Notes: generated from the letters alone by a model not told the origin. Shown: positions 45,951 through 55,790, numbered from the stretch's first letter. The stretch is 64,000 nucleotides of DNA from Armatimonadota bacterium (GCA_028871815.1 JAGWMJ010000004.1:62001-126000), one strand, 5' to 3'. Made by a program: numbers and translations.

Positions 45951-47458
45951 GCGTCTCCTCCGGCCTCTACGGTGTCGGCACCGAGCGGAAGTTGTGATTG
46001 TACCGCAGCAAGTCGGCGGAGAACTCGGTCCCTCCCCAGTACGTCGAGGGTATCGAACAGTCCGGGACCTGTGGTTCTACCGGTAGCGGCTAACCGTGTG
46101 GTGTGCACCACTGGGCCAAATGGGAGGCCGAGGCTTTCCGCCGAAGCGTGCGTGATCTCCTCTAGGCGCTCAGGTGTCCATTCGTCGACCGCTTTAAATC
46201 CAAGCATCTGGCGCTCAAGAATGGATCCGGCAGAATCGGCCTTTAGCCACTTTCTTACGCCTTTGTCATCAAACTCGGCGGGAAACGCCGGTTCTTTGAA
46301 GAAGAACCGTACCAGGTCTGTGATCTCGCCGATTGTCTTGAGTCGCTCAATCTCTAGAGGCACCACCCGCCGTACATACGCTAACTCTTCTTCGGTTGGC
46401 CGGTCGGAGACGAGCCCGGCTTGGGAAAGATACGGCAGGCAAAGGCCAATGATGCGGCCGGGTTCGCTGGCTCGGATGTATTGACCGTTCATCCAGCGCA
46501 GTTTGTCGTAGTCGAAAACCGCGGGGTGTTCGGATAATCCCTCCAGACCGAACCGCTCGATGATCTCGGGCACAGAGAGCAGCTCAACCTGTTCACTACC
46601 GGGCGACCAACCGAGCAGCACCAGGAAGTTGAACAGCGCTTCCGGAAGGTAGCCGTCCCTTACGAATTCAGCGAACTGCGTTGAGCCGTGGCGCTTACCC
46701 AGCTTCTTGTGGTCGGGACCAACTATCAGAGAAGGATGGGCGAGCGGCGGCGGCTCCCAACCCAGCGCCCGAGATACCTGGACGAATTTCGGCGCGCTCG
46801 AAAGCCAGTCATCGCCCCGGATTACGTGCGTAATACCCATCAAGTGGTCGTCAACCACGCAGGCCAGAAAGTAGGTGGGGTATCCATCCGACTTTAAGAG
46901 CACCTGGTCGTCCTGCGATCGGTTGTCGTACCGGATTTCGCCGCGGATCAGGTCGTGAACCACCGTCTCGCCGTCCAACGGCATCGCCAATCGCACCACG
47001 GAGGGCGTGCCGGCTTTATCGAGGCGCGTGCGCTCTTCGACCGACAGGTTGCGACACCGCCGATCGTATCCGGTCGGCTGCTTCATCAACTGCTGCTCGG
47101 TGCGCATCGCTTCCAGCCGTTCGCGGGTGCAGTAACAGCGATATGCGCCGCCGCTTTGCAGCAGCTGTTCCGCGTACCCCAGATAGATGGGAAGCCGGCG
47201 GCTTTGCACGTAGGGCTCGTGTGGGCCTCCGGAAACCCACCACTCGTCCGGCACGATGCCGAGATACCGCATCGACGCCTCGAGGTCCCAAATACCCTCC
47301 GGCGAATAACGCTCTGCGGAGCGATCGGTATCCTCCAGACGCGCGATGAAGGTTCCCCCCATCTTTCGCGCGTACAGCCAGTTGTAGATCGCCGTGCGAA
47401 CGTTGCCGACATGTGCCAGACCGGTTGGGCTCGGCGCGTACCGAACGCGAACCGTCAA
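45947..47458 (-). CDS. gltX: glutamyl-tRNA synthetase
   Basis: A 503-residue class I synthetase charging tRNA-Glu. The HIGH-type signature is SPTGLAHVGNVRTAIYNWLY near the N-terminus; the KMSKS-type loop is KKLGKRHGSTQFAEF. The length and the C-terminal anticodon-binding helices fit discriminating or non-discriminating bacterial GluRS; I cannot tell which. It follows the winged-helix gene by 52 bp and overlaps the first amidohydrolase-like gene. Confidence 0.95.
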   Translation of the reverse strand: MTVRVRYAPSPTGLAHVGNVRTAIYNWLYARKMGGTFIARLEDTDRSAERYSPEGIWDLEASMRYLGIVPDEWWVSGGPHEPYVQSRRLPIYLGYAEQLLQSGGAYRCYCTRERLEAMRTEQQLMKQPTGYDRRCRNLSVEERTRLDKAGTPSVVRLAMPLDGETVVHDLIRGEIRYDNRSQDDQVLLKSDGYPTYFLACVVDDHLMGITHVIRGDDWLSSAPKFVQVSRALGWEPPPLAHPSLIVGPDHKKLGKRHGSTQFAEFVRDGYLPEALFNFLVLLGWSPGSEQVELLSVPEIIERFGLEGLSEHPAVFDYDKLRWMNGQYIRASEPGRIIGLCLPYLSQAGLVSDRPTEEELAYVRRVVPLEIERLKTIGEITDLVRFFFKEPAFPAEFDDKGVRKWLKADSAGSILERQMLGFKAVDEWTPERLEEITHASAESLGLPFGPVVHTTRLAATGRTTGPGLFDTLDVLGRDRVLRRLAAVQSQLPLGADTVEAGGDA

Positions 47459-47510
47459 GGCGAGTACACTTTGGGCCCGACCATCGCTTGAATTGCGGCT
47501 GAGCCCGTCA

Positions 47511-49373
47511 TCATTGGTGGTCGACCTTGGCCACGTACTTCCTCTTCGACTTGTCGAAGCCCTGTGGCAGCTTCTTCAGGTCGAACACCCAACCGTTACC
47601 CCGCTGGACAAAGCACTGGTATTCGGAAAGCAGCGATGCGGTCAGGCGTCTACGCACGCGGCGAACCACATTAAGTTCGGCAAACAGAGTGCCAAACTCC
47701 GTTCCTTTTTTGTTGTGCTCCAGAATCTCGCGTACGATGTTAAAGGCGGGCATACCCTCGGCATCGGCGCGCTGCTGCAGTTCCAGAAGTTCAGTCAAGC
47801 GGTTCCGGCTGATAAACAGCGAGTGCTCGGACTCGTCGTTGTAGCTCACCCGGTACCGATCCGGCGCTTCCCGCTCCAGCATGAATGTGGCGCCGGAATC
47901 CATCGGAATAGACTTGAACCAGTCGAGGAGGCCATACGCGAGGCGCGTTTCATTATTGATATACACCTGAACACGATGGCCACCGCCCAAAAGGAATGTA
48001 GCCTCGATAATACTCGGCTCCGGTGGAAAGAATCCGGATGGGAACTGACACATCGGCATGGTGCCTAATTGCTTGTGATGATACTTGACCACCGCACGGG
48101 CGTTGGTCGGCGGATTTGGATCCGGCGGCGGCGGCGCCTCCTCGTCCAGCACATCCTGGCAGAATGGATCCAGAATCTCGCGCTGCAGGCCTGCTTCCAG
48201 CCCTTCATCATGCAGCAGGATGTCGACCGGCTGGCCTTCCGCATCCAGATATGCGGTGTCGGGAATGCGCAGCAACTGCGGCACACCGAAAACGTATGGT
48301 GGCACCACGCCAGGCTTGACGAATCGATCCGCGCCAACCCACGAGATACGCTTATCCTCTTGCAAGGCGCCAATCACAGTCTTCATATCGGTGGGATAGA
48401 TGCGATAGTCCGGCGTGATCTCGAATACGTCCTCGAGAATCTGGCTTGCCGGCACCGACGTCTCGCTGTCCAGGATGATGCGCACGATCCGTTCTCGATC
48501 GTCGGGTGTCAGCTCCAGGGGGCGTGCGGCCTGTTCCGCCTCAGCTTCTGCAGCCTCGCTGACCTCCAGTTCGGAGAGCCGCGCAAATTCTGCCTCCAGC
48601 CGTGTGCGTAACTTCGACCCAATCCAGTGGCCGCTTGAAAGCAGGCTAATACCGGGAGCCAGCCACAAGGTTTGGTACAGAGCCTCGGCGTCAAACTCTG
48701 CCTGAAGATGTCGCCACGAAAGGGCCTGAAGTACCTTGTTGCTTACGGGCCGGTCCAGGTCATCCACCAACCGCGCTGTTGAGTCCGGCATAGCCGCCTG
48801 CCAGCCCAGCGCGTCTGCTTCACCAAGCAGCGCATCCATGGGCTCGTCCTCAAGAAAGTTCTCGAAGAGGATCTGATCCCAGGCAGCTTCCGGCTCCATT
48901 CCGGCAGCGCATTCCGTGTTCAGCAGCCAGGAACCGAGAGCCAGTTCGCCGCCGGGCATTACAAAAAACTGTCTGGATGTGCTCGCAAGGCGCTCCAGCA
49001 TCGTCTCCAGTACTTCGACGGGTCGGCCATAGATGTGTCGCAGCTGACTCGCGATCAACGTCACTGCAAGCGGTACACCGGCCTCTTCCAGAATGCCGGT
49101 AATCGCGTTGTGAACGCTGGTCTCTCTAGGTACATCGCTGGCCCGGGTGCACCACTTGCGGTCGACGAGGCGGATCCGCCGATCCACCACAAGAGCAACC
49201 CGGCACAGGCGTGCATCGATCGCGGAGTTGTTGAGCGACCTGGCGATGTCACCTGTTTTTGCGATACCGTACAATTCCAGAACGGTATGATACACCTGAT
49301 CGCCGACGAGCGTCAGCGCCAGAGCATCCAATGCGTCTACCGCCTCTGCGGTTTCTCGAACGGCTGTTGGCAC
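47511..49373 (-). CDS. large winged-helix-containing protein of unknown function
   Basis: About 620 residues. GTG 49373 is preferred because GAGGAG lies just upstream; the frame is open into the rimO region but that part overlaps the previous gene. At least three small helical modules look like winged helices: residues 15-75 (HTVLELYGIAKTGDIARSLN), about 90-150 (ITGILEEAGVPLAVTLIASQ) and about 300-360 (ILDSETSVPASQILEDVFEI then DKRISWVGADRFVKPG). The C-terminal half has a beta-rich region and ends in a basic segment. No enzyme motif seen. Conserved placement between rimO and gltX would suggest a nucleic-acid-related role, but this is a guess. Confidence 0.65.
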   Translation of the reverse strand: MPTAVRETAEAVDALDALALTLVGDQVYHTVLELYGIAKTGDIARSLNNSAIDARLCRVALVVDRRIRLVDRKWCTRASDVPRETSVHNAITGILEEAGVPLAVTLIASQLRHIYGRPVEVLETMLERLASTSRQFFVMPGGELALGSWLLNTECAAGMEPEAAWDQILFENFLEDEPMDALLGEADALGWQAAMPDSTARLVDDLDRPVSNKVLQALSWRHLQAEFDAEALYQTLWLAPGISLLSSGHWIGSKLRTRLEAEFARLSELEVSEAAEAEAEQAARPLELTPDDRERIVRIILDSETSVPASQILEDVFEITPDYRIYPTDMKTVIGALQEDKRISWVGADRFVKPGVVPPYVFGVPQLLRIPDTAYLDAEGQPVDILLHDEGLEAGLQREILDPFCQDVLDEEAPPPPDPNPPTNARAVVKYHHKQLGTMPMCQFPSGFFPPEPSIIEATFLLGGGHRVQVYINNETRLAYGLLDWFKSIPMDSGATFMLEREAPDRYRVSYNDESEHSLFISRNRLTELLELQQRADAEGMPAFNIVREILEHNKKGTEFGTLFAELNVVRRVRRRLTASLLSEYQCFVQRGNGWVFDLKKLPQGFDKSKRKYVAKVDHQ

Positions 49374-49413
49374 GATTCTTCTCCTCTCGCTCTTTTCCGC
49401 GCCGAACGGCACT

Positions 49414-50802
49414 TTATGCCGCCGCGCAAGCTGCCGCCGAATCCGCTCTGTGCGGCAGAGCCGCACATCGGATATCGTAAGGGCCAGCTTCTGTTACTCG
49501 AACGCGCACAAATGTTCCGGGCGCCGCGGTGCAGCCGGTTACCAATGCTGAGCCATCTACTTCCGGAGCATCGCGCCACGTTCTGCCGATCCGGCAGCTC
49601 GGGTTGGCTGCATCGATGGCCTCAATCAGGACCTCCACCTCGGAGCCGACGAGAGCCTGGTTTCTGCGAAGTGAGATGGTTTGCTGGAGGCGCATAATGG
49701 CGCTGCGCCGTCGATGTTTCTCACGTGCGGGTACTCGTGGACGCAGCATCGCCGCAGGCGTGCCTTCCTCCACAGAGTACTCGAAGACACCCGCGTGGTC
49801 GAACGCCGCCTCCTCCACAAAACGCTCCAGCGTGCTGAACTGCTCCAGTGTTTCACCTGGAAAGCCCACGATGACCGTGGTTCGAAGCGCGATGTCCGGC
49901 ACTGCCGCCCGCAGGCGCGCCACCAGCGCCAGGTTTCGCTGGTAGGAAAGCGGCCGACGCATGGCTTTCAGCACCGCGTCATCCGCATGCTGAAGTGGCA
50001 TATCCAGGTAGTGGCAAACGTTTGGCACCGTGGCCATTGCGTGGATGAACGCCGCCGTAACGCGAGACGGATACGCGTAGAAGATTCGGATCCATCGAAT
50101 CTGGTGGATGCGCCCCAACTCCTGCAGCAGCTCCGGCAGGCGCGGCTTGCCGTAGCGGTCGTACCCATATTGGGTTGTGTCCTGCGCGATGAGGTTGATC
50201 TCCCGAGCGCCGGACTCTGCGAGTGACGCAGCTTCCTGAACGATTACTTCGAATGGCTTGCTCTGGTGTTTGCCACGGAACGACGGGATGGCACAAAACG
50301 TGCATGCGTGGTCGCACCCCTCGGATATCTTCAGCCACGCGGACCACGGCGCGCCTATCCGGCGCCGCGTTGGAACATCCAGCCAGCGGTGATGCGGCAG
50401 CTCCGGCACGCCGGCGATAGCGTCCAACCGAATGAGCGTCGGTTCGGCAGCTGCAGCTGCGGCCTGCATTTGGCCCGTGCCTACAAATGCGTCAACCTCC
50501 GGCAACTCGGCGGCCAGGTCACGCGCGTACCGCTGCGCAAGGCAGCCGGCAACCACAACCCTACCAACCTCCCCACGCTTCTTCTTTTCTATCGCCTCAA
50601 GAATGGTATCCACGCTCTGCTGTTGCGCAGCGCGAATAAACGCACAGGTGTTGATAACCAGGGTATCGCAGTCGCCCTCGATGGAGGAGACATCATCGGC
50701 CGGTGTTGCCGCGTGTCCTGCCGCCTCCATGAGGCCAAGTATCTCCTCGGCATCTACCTCGTTCTTGGCGCATCCCAGATTGATCAGGCGAATTCGTGCC
50801 AT
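49414..50802 (-). CDS. rimO: ribosomal protein S12 methylthiotransferase
   Basis: 462 residues, radical-SAM enzyme that methylthiolates Asp of ribosomal protein S12. The N-terminal cluster cysteines are in LINLGCAKNEVDAEEILGLM, VINTCAFI and VAGCLAQRY. The radical-SAM cluster is CDHACTFCAIPSFRGKHQSK (Cx3Cx2C). A C-terminal TRAM domain follows (VGSEVEVLIEAIDAA). The LGCAKNEVD start and FCAIPSFRG favour RimO over MiaB. It lies 2 bp after the DprE1-like stop. Confidence 0.93.
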   Translation of the reverse strand: MARIRLINLGCAKNEVDAEEILGLMEAAGHAATPADDVSSIEGDCDTLVINTCAFIRAAQQQSVDTILEAIEKKKRGEVGRVVVAGCLAQRYARDLAAELPEVDAFVGTGQMQAAAAAAEPTLIRLDAIAGVPELPHHRWLDVPTRRRIGAPWSAWLKISEGCDHACTFCAIPSFRGKHQSKPFEVIVQEAASLAESGAREINLIAQDTTQYGYDRYGKPRLPELLQELGRIHQIRWIRIFYAYPSRVTAAFIHAMATVPNVCHYLDMPLQHADDAVLKAMRRPLSYQRNLALVARLRAAVPDIALRTTVIVGFPGETLEQFSTLERFVEEAAFDHAGVFEYSVEEGTPAAMLRPRVPAREKHRRRSAIMRLQQTISLRRNQALVGSEVEVLIEAIDAANPSCRIGRTWRDAPEVDGSALVTGCTAAPGTFVRVRVTEAGPYDIRCAALPHRADSAAACAAA

Positions 50803-50804
50803 GG

Positions 50805-52259
50805 TTAGTGTGCCAACAGACCAATGCGATGCGCCAGCGCCGATTGCAAAACGGCGCCGGGATCCAGTGCCTGTTTGTGTGCCAGGAACTGCCCCAGCGC
50901 TGCGTCGCCCAGCCAGGCGCGGGCCGCTGCCGGCGTGAGCGTGCTGTCCTTTGCCAGATAGAAGCGGCCATTTGCCTTTAGCACCGTTTCATTGAGCGCA
51001 TCGGCCAGGCGCGCTAACCGGTTCCAGTCGGCGGGCACCGCGATGTCCAGCGCCAGCGAATACCCGTCAACACCGTGGCTGAGCAAAAACGAGTCGGCGC
51101 GGTGGCGTTTGATGACGCCAAGCCATGGCTCAAGGCGCAACCTGTGGCACACTTCGATCTGACGGCGAAAGCATGCGGCGGCCTCGGCCAGTGGAATGAA
51201 ACTCTGGTACTGCACCAGCCCGCGCGCTCCATATATCCGCTTCCAATTCGGCACGTAGTCCAATAGGAATGCAAATGCTGCGTGCGACTGCCGGTAGCTG
51301 TTGGTCTTACCATGTGCGGCGCCAAAGCGCGCCGCGTTAAGTGCGCGGACACCCAGGCGGTTTGCCATTGGCCGCATCAGCCGCCACATCAGTGACTTGG
51401 GTAGCACTCCAAACAGCGTATCGGGCAGGTTCTGGCTGTCAATGCGCAGTGTTTGTGCCGGCTCTCGGTCCAGGCCCTCAGGCAGGTGCGCTGCTTCGTG
51501 CGCCAGCGTCCTGCCTGCGTGTGCGCCCGTTGTGAAGCAGTCGACCCAGCCTACCAGGTAGTCGGCCCGATCCAGGCGAGCCTCAAACGCGGCGATCGTC
51601 TCCTCAAAACTTCCGGTGGCGAATGGCGTTACGTGCAGCATGCCGGAATGCACGCGCTTCATCTGGATGCGCAATCGCGTGAACAGGCCAAGCAAGCCCG
51701 CGCCGCCGATGGCCGCACGCATCAGCGCCGATCCAGCGGCGCTGTCGAGGCTGTGAATGGTGCCATCCGGCGAAAGTAGGTCGGCCTCCAGGATGTGTTC
51801 ACCAAATACGCCGGTACGCCAGTTGTTCTTGCCATGGATATTCATCGATGCGGCGCCACCGGCCGTTACGGCCATGGTGCCCGGTACCACGGGCGGCCAC
51901 CATCCGTCACCTATTGAGGCGGCCCACATCGCCGCGAAGGTCACGCCCGGTTCAACATCCATAACGCCGGTTGTTGGATCCCATGCGAGTATGCGCGCCA
52001 TGCGCGTTGTGTCGAGGCAAATCGCCTCAGCCAGCAGCGATGCGTCTCCGTAGCTGCAGCCGCCGCCGCGAAGAACCACCGGTATGCGGCGCCTTGTTGC
52101 AAGCTGAAACAACTCTCCGGCCGCTTCAACGGTGGATGGGCGGAATACGTACGCCATCGCGCTGGCATTATTACCCCACGAGTTAATCCGCTCCAGCCGG
52201 TCCACCGGTACGGCCCTGTTTCGCTCCACGCACGCAACTCCAGGTCTGGCCGGCATCAT
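50805..52259 (-). CDS. DprE1-like FAD-dependent oxidoreductase
   Basis: About 484 residues; ATG 52259 or 52256. The FAD-binding half of the vanillyl-alcohol-oxidase fold is clear: VVLRGGGCSYGDASLLAEAI, VPGTMAVTAGGAASMNIHGK (equivalent of the IHGKNHH region of mycobacterial DprE1), GLLGLFTRLRIQMKRV, then WKRIYGARGLVQYQSFIP and NGRFYLAKDSTLTP. DprE1 oxidises the 2'-OH of decaprenylphosphoryl-ribose. The DprE2-like reductase is immediately upstream, so an epimerase pair is likely. At the position of the benzothiazinone-reactive Cys of DprE1 (NICVD) this protein reads SLALD, by alignment from memory. Arabinono-lactone oxidase is the alternative. Confidence 0.78.
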   Translation of the reverse strand: MMPARPGVACVERNRAVPVDRLERINSWGNNASAMAYVFRPSTVEAAGELFQLATRRRIPVVLRGGGCSYGDASLLAEAICLDTTRMARILAWDPTTGVMDVEPGVTFAAMWAASIGDGWWPPVVPGTMAVTAGGAASMNIHGKNNWRTGVFGEHILEADLLSPDGTIHSLDSAAGSALMRAAIGGAGLLGLFTRLRIQMKRVHSGMLHVTPFATGSFEETIAAFEARLDRADYLVGWVDCFTTGAHAGRTLAHEAAHLPEGLDREPAQTLRIDSQNLPDTLFGVLPKSLMWRLMRPMANRLGVRALNAARFGAAHGKTNSYRQSHAAFAFLLDYVPNWKRIYGARGLVQYQSFIPLAEAAACFRRQIEVCHRLRLEPWLGVIKRHRADSFLLSHGVDGYSLALDIAVPADWNRLARLADALNETVLKANGRFYLAKDSTLTPAAARAWLGDAALGQFLAHKQALDPGAVLQSALAHRIGLLAH

Positions 52260-52328
52260 CGTGACCGAATACCTGCATGGATGCCCATAGCCAGGCAAGA
52301 TGAAGGCATCACGACCTGATGACGCAAG

Positions 52329-53090
52329 CTAAATGCTCAGCTTTCGAAATACCGGCGAAGGGATAATGCGCAGCACCGGCGTCAAGGCGCCCCAGGCACG
52401 AGGCACGTACGCCTCGCGGCTGCGGCCATGCGCCGCCCGAAGTATCTGTTTTGCCGCTACATCGGCAGGAATAATTAATGGCAATTTTCCCATTCCCTCG
52501 GTCATCGGCGTGGCAACCGGGCCGGCTTTGATCGTCACCACGTTTACTCCGTAGCGCGTAAGGCTGTTTCGGAGCGACTCCAGGTATTGCGTAAGTGCGG
52601 CTTTCGCGGCGCCATAGGCGCGACTGCCTCGCCGTCCGCGCTCACCGGCCACGGAGGAGATGCCGATGATGGTGCCGGCGCGCGCAGCCTGAAAGCGAAG
52701 CGCCGCTTCGTTTAGCCATGCCATCGCGCCTAACAGGTTCACCTCCACCGCCTCTCGATCGATCTCGAAATCGTACTCGTCCGCACCAGTTACGCGCAAA
52801 ACGCCGGTCGAGTAAATCACCATGTCCAGACCGCCAAGTTCGCGAGCGATCTCCTGAAACAGCCCGGGTACCTCGTCGAAGTGCCGGACGTCGTGAGAGT
52901 GCACAAACAGACGGCTGGTTCGGGAACGGGTAGAGCAGGCAGCTGCAACGAGGTCCAACTCAACCTGTCGCCGGGAGACCAGGGCGAGGTCGCATCCGCT
53001 ATCTGCCAGCTGCAGCGCAAGCTGCTCGCCGATTCCGGACGAGGCGCCGATGATCAGGCATCGCTTCCATGCGGCGCTACCGGCAGGCAT
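52329..53090 (-). CDS. DprE2-like short-chain dehydrogenase/reductase
   Basis: 253 residues. The NAD(P)-binding motif is LIIGASSGIGEQLALQLADS, the catalytic Ser is in IGISSVAGERG and the YxxxK pair in SRAYGAAKAALTQYLESLRN. The C-terminus (VATPMTEGMGKLPLI, ILRAAHGRSREAYVPRAWG, IPSPVFRKL) resembles DprE2 and related reductases that return the 2-keto intermediate to arabinose. ATG 53090 follows GAGAGG. First gene of a minus-strand operon running to 44433. Confidence 0.78.
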   Translation of the reverse strand: MPAGSAAWKRCLIIGASSGIGEQLALQLADSGCDLALVSRRQVELDLVAAACSTRSRTSRLFVHSHDVRHFDEVPGLFQEIARELGGLDMVIYSTGVLRVTGADEYDFEIDREAVEVNLLGAMAWLNEAALRFQAARAGTIIGISSVAGERGRRGSRAYGAAKAALTQYLESLRNSLTRYGVNVVTIKAGPVATPMTEGMGKLPLIIPADVAAKQILRAAHGRSREAYVPRAWGALTPVLRIIPSPVFRKLSI

Positions 53091-53149
53091 TTTCGAACCT
53101 CTCTCTAGAAAGCGCCGTGCGCTCTGGCTTAACCACTGTGTAACCGTAC

Positions 53150-53155
53150 ATTATA
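53150..53155 (-). promoter_or_regulatory. possible -10 element of the dprE2-like operon
   Basis: The minus strand reads TATAAT here, about 60 bp before the ATG at 53090. No -35 consensus at 16-18 bp is apparent. Confidence 0.35.
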
Positions 53156-53289
53156 CCCGTCCGTGGATTCATCGTGCTTTAGATACGTTACGTACCACAC
53201 CGCCCATGGTACGCCTGCGGTAAAATGAAGACGGTACCGCTTTGCTTCAGGCGCGCAGCCTGCGCGCCGACGCATACCCCGCCTTTCCA

Positions 53290-54672
53290 ATGCCATCTTT
53301 CACGCGATTTCGCGCGAACTTCGTCCTTCCGATTTCACAGCCGGCTCAGCGTGATGCCGAAGTGGTGGTGGGCAACGGGCTCGTTCACGCCGTACGGCCG
53401 GTGCAGCCGGCCGGCGCCGATGCGGTCGTGGATTTTGGCGATGCGATGCTTCTTCCCGGCTTGGTGAACGCGCACACGCACCTCGATTACACCGCGATGC
53501 GCGGAGCTGTTGAGGACCTGCCTTTCTTTCCCTGGATCCGCAGGTTGACGGCGATGCGAGCGGCGCTGGATCCCGATGACTGGGCAGCGTCGGCGGCGTG
53601 GGGCGCTTTGGAAGCGCTCACAGGCGGAGTAACTTCCGTCGGCGACTGCAGCCCAACCGGTGCGGCTGCGGATGCCTTGCGGAGCGCCGGGCTGGGCGGC
53701 GTTGTGTTTCACGAGGTGTTTGGTATTGGCAGCAAGGCTGGCATCCACGAAGCGCTCGTGCAGGTGGCAGGCGACGTGGAGCGTCTTCAGCGCACCACTG
53801 CTGGAACCGGAGTACAGATCGGCATCTCGCCGCACGCGCTCTATACGGTGCCGGCGGCCTGGTTCGGTGCGCTGCAGCAGTTTGCCGCCGGCCGTGGCTT
53901 GCGCGTCTGCACCCATGTGGCGGAATCGGTTGACGAATGTCGCCTGATACGCAGCGGAGAGGGCGAGTTCGCGACTATGCTGTCGCGGCGCGGATTCACG
54001 ATTCAGCCGGGAGGCGGTACCTGCGTGGAGTATCTGGACGCCCACGGCGGAATCGGGCCGACCACGCTGCTCGTGCACGGCGTCCAGCTCTCAGAGCGGG
54101 ATGCCGAAATCTGCCGGGGTAGCGGCGCCACCTGGGTGCACTGCCCGAAGTCGAATGCCAAGCTGGGAGCCGGCACCGCTTCGCTGGCGCTGCTTCGGCG
54201 GGCATCTTCCGGCGGTCCGGCCCTTGGTACCGACAGCGTGGTGAGCAATAACGGTATGGATATGTTCGAGGAGATGAGGTTCGGCGTGCTGGCGCAACGA
54301 GCCGCCACGCGGTGCGCAGAGTCGCCATCGCCGTCCGAGTTCCTGGAGATGGCGACGATCCATGGCGCACGCGCACTGGGCTTTACCGATCGTGGAACCC
54401 TGGACGCCGGAAACCGGGCCGATTTGTGCGCCGTATCGCTGGAACATCCGGGCATGCTTCCGTGCTATTCGCCCGAAGCTGCGCTCGTGTTTGCTGCGAC
54501 TGCGCGCGACGTTGCGGCAGTCGCCGTGGGAGGCGAGATGCTCTATGATGCGAGCGCCGGCCCGAAACATGCGCAGCGGTTTCTGCGCGCCGACGCTCAA
54601 GCCGCCAGGATACGGCTGAACCGTGCGCAGGATCACATCCGTGAGTGGAGGGACCAAAATCGTGGCACATGA
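53290..54672 (+). CDS. metal-dependent amidohydrolase (chlorohydrolase/MtaD-like)
   Basis: 460 residues from ATG 53290; an upstream GTG frame (53242) is not conserved. Metal ligands: GLVNAHTHLDYTAMRG (HTH), CTHVAESVDECR (His), LVHGVQLSERD (His) and GTDSVVSNNGMDMFEEM (Asp). This is the pattern of the TRZ/ATZ and 5'-methylthioadenosine/S-adenosylhomocysteine deaminase group. The substrate is probably an aminated purine or similar ring. The last 11 bp overlap the next gene. Confidence 0.88.
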   Translation: MPSFTRFRANFVLPISQPAQRDAEVVVGNGLVHAVRPVQPAGADAVVDFGDAMLLPGLVNAHTHLDYTAMRGAVEDLPFFPWIRRLTAMRAALDPDDWAASAAWGALEALTGGVTSVGDCSPTGAAADALRSAGLGGVVFHEVFGIGSKAGIHEALVQVAGDVERLQRTTAGTGVQIGISPHALYTVPAAWFGALQQFAAGRGLRVCTHVAESVDECRLIRSGEGEFATMLSRRGFTIQPGGGTCVEYLDAHGGIGPTTLLVHGVQLSERDAEICRGSGATWVHCPKSNAKLGAGTASLALLRRASSGGPALGTDSVVSNNGMDMFEEMRFGVLAQRAATRCAESPSPSEFLEMATIHGARALGFTDRGTLDAGNRADLCAVSLEHPGMLPCYSPEAALVFAATARDVAAVAVGGEMLYDASAGPKHAQRFLRADAQAARIRLNRAQDHIREWRDQNRGT

Positions 54673-55708
54673 AATCGTCCGGGACCGGGAGGCGCCGCTG
54701 AGCGCAGTGATCGCCGGGTGCGGCTGGTTCGGCGGCGTTCATCGAGATCGCCTGGCGCACTTGCCGGGCGTGGAACTCGTTGGCGTCTGCGATCCCGACC
54801 CGACGGCGATGAGCAAGATGCTCTCACAGGGCACGGGTTCTTCTACCGGCAACGTGGTCACGACCACGAGTTATGATCAACTGCTGGACCTTGCGCCCGA
54901 TTTCGTTTGCATCTGCACGCCAAATCCGTTTCACGTGCCGCAGATACTTGCCGCGCTCAAGCGTGGCATTCATGTCCTCTGCGAAAAGCCGCTCAGCCTG
55001 GATCCGGAAGAGGCACTGCAGGTGGTGACGGCTGCCGGAGAGAGCGGATTGCTGGTTGCCGTGTCGTACCAATCCCGGTACCGGCGCGCCGCCCGGTTAC
55101 TCAAGGCTGCAATAGATTCAGGCAGGTGTGGGCGTGTAACCTCGGTGACGCTGTATGCCTCGGAGAACTGGGTTACGCCGAATGTAGGCACGTGGAGGCA
55201 CGACCCGGAGAAGTGTCCGGGCGGCTACTTCGGCGATGCCAACGGCCACCAGATTGACGCGACGCTCTGGATGACCGGGCTGCACGCCACCGAAGTCCGC
55301 GCCGAGACGCACGGGCGTGGCACACCGGTGCCCATTTACACGATGGGCGAGGCCCGTCTTGCGGGGCCGCATGCCTGTCCCGCAGCACGGGCCTCCTTCG
55401 CGTTTGTTGGCGATGCGCGGATGTGGCGTGAGGAGATTGCTATACAGACGGAGGCTCTGGATTTTGTGATGCGTGACGGTTCGCTGTTGTTTAGCGATGG
55501 CAGCAAGCGCCTGGAACCCTATGACGGCTCCGCCAACGCACCGGCGCCGGTGGAGAGTAGCGACGAGCCCGACGAAGCGTTTGTTGCCGCGTTGCGCGGT
55601 GGTCCGGCGGTGCTTTCGCCGCCGGAATCTGTACTGCCGGTTATCCGTTTCACGCAGGCAGCGCTGACCTCAGCGCGGACCGGCGCAGATTGGACGCCGG
55701 CTGGTTGA
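54662..55708 (+). CDS. Gfo/Idh/MocA-family oxidoreductase
   Basis: 348 residues. GTG 54662 is chosen because GGAGGG lies just upstream; the frame extends to 54623. The Rossmann motif is AVIAGCGWFGGVHRDRLAHL, followed by VCICTPNPFHVPQI and the conserved LCEKPLSLDPEEA. The second domain holds GGYFGDANGHQIDATLWMTG with the probable catalytic His. These enzymes oxidise or reduce sugars, inositols or their derivatives with NAD(P). It overlaps the amidohydrolase gene, so both are probably expressed together. Confidence 0.88.
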   Translation: MAHEIVRDREAPLSAVIAGCGWFGGVHRDRLAHLPGVELVGVCDPDPTAMSKMLSQGTGSSTGNVVTTTSYDQLLDLAPDFVCICTPNPFHVPQILAALKRGIHVLCEKPLSLDPEEALQVVTAAGESGLLVAVSYQSRYRRAARLLKAAIDSGRCGRVTSVTLYASENWVTPNVGTWRHDPEKCPGGYFGDANGHQIDATLWMTGLHATEVRAETHGRGTPVPIYTMGEARLAGPHACPAARASFAFVGDARMWREEIAIQTEALDFVMRDGSLLFSDGSKRLEPYDGSANAPAPVESSDEPDEAFVAALRGGPAVLSPPESVLPVIRFTQAALTSARTGADWTPAG

Positions 55709-55790
55709 TGGCTGCGAAACCGGCGCCATGCGCATTGCGTACCAGTATTGGTAGCGTTAACGGGTCAGAGGGGATGCGACGACGAACACG

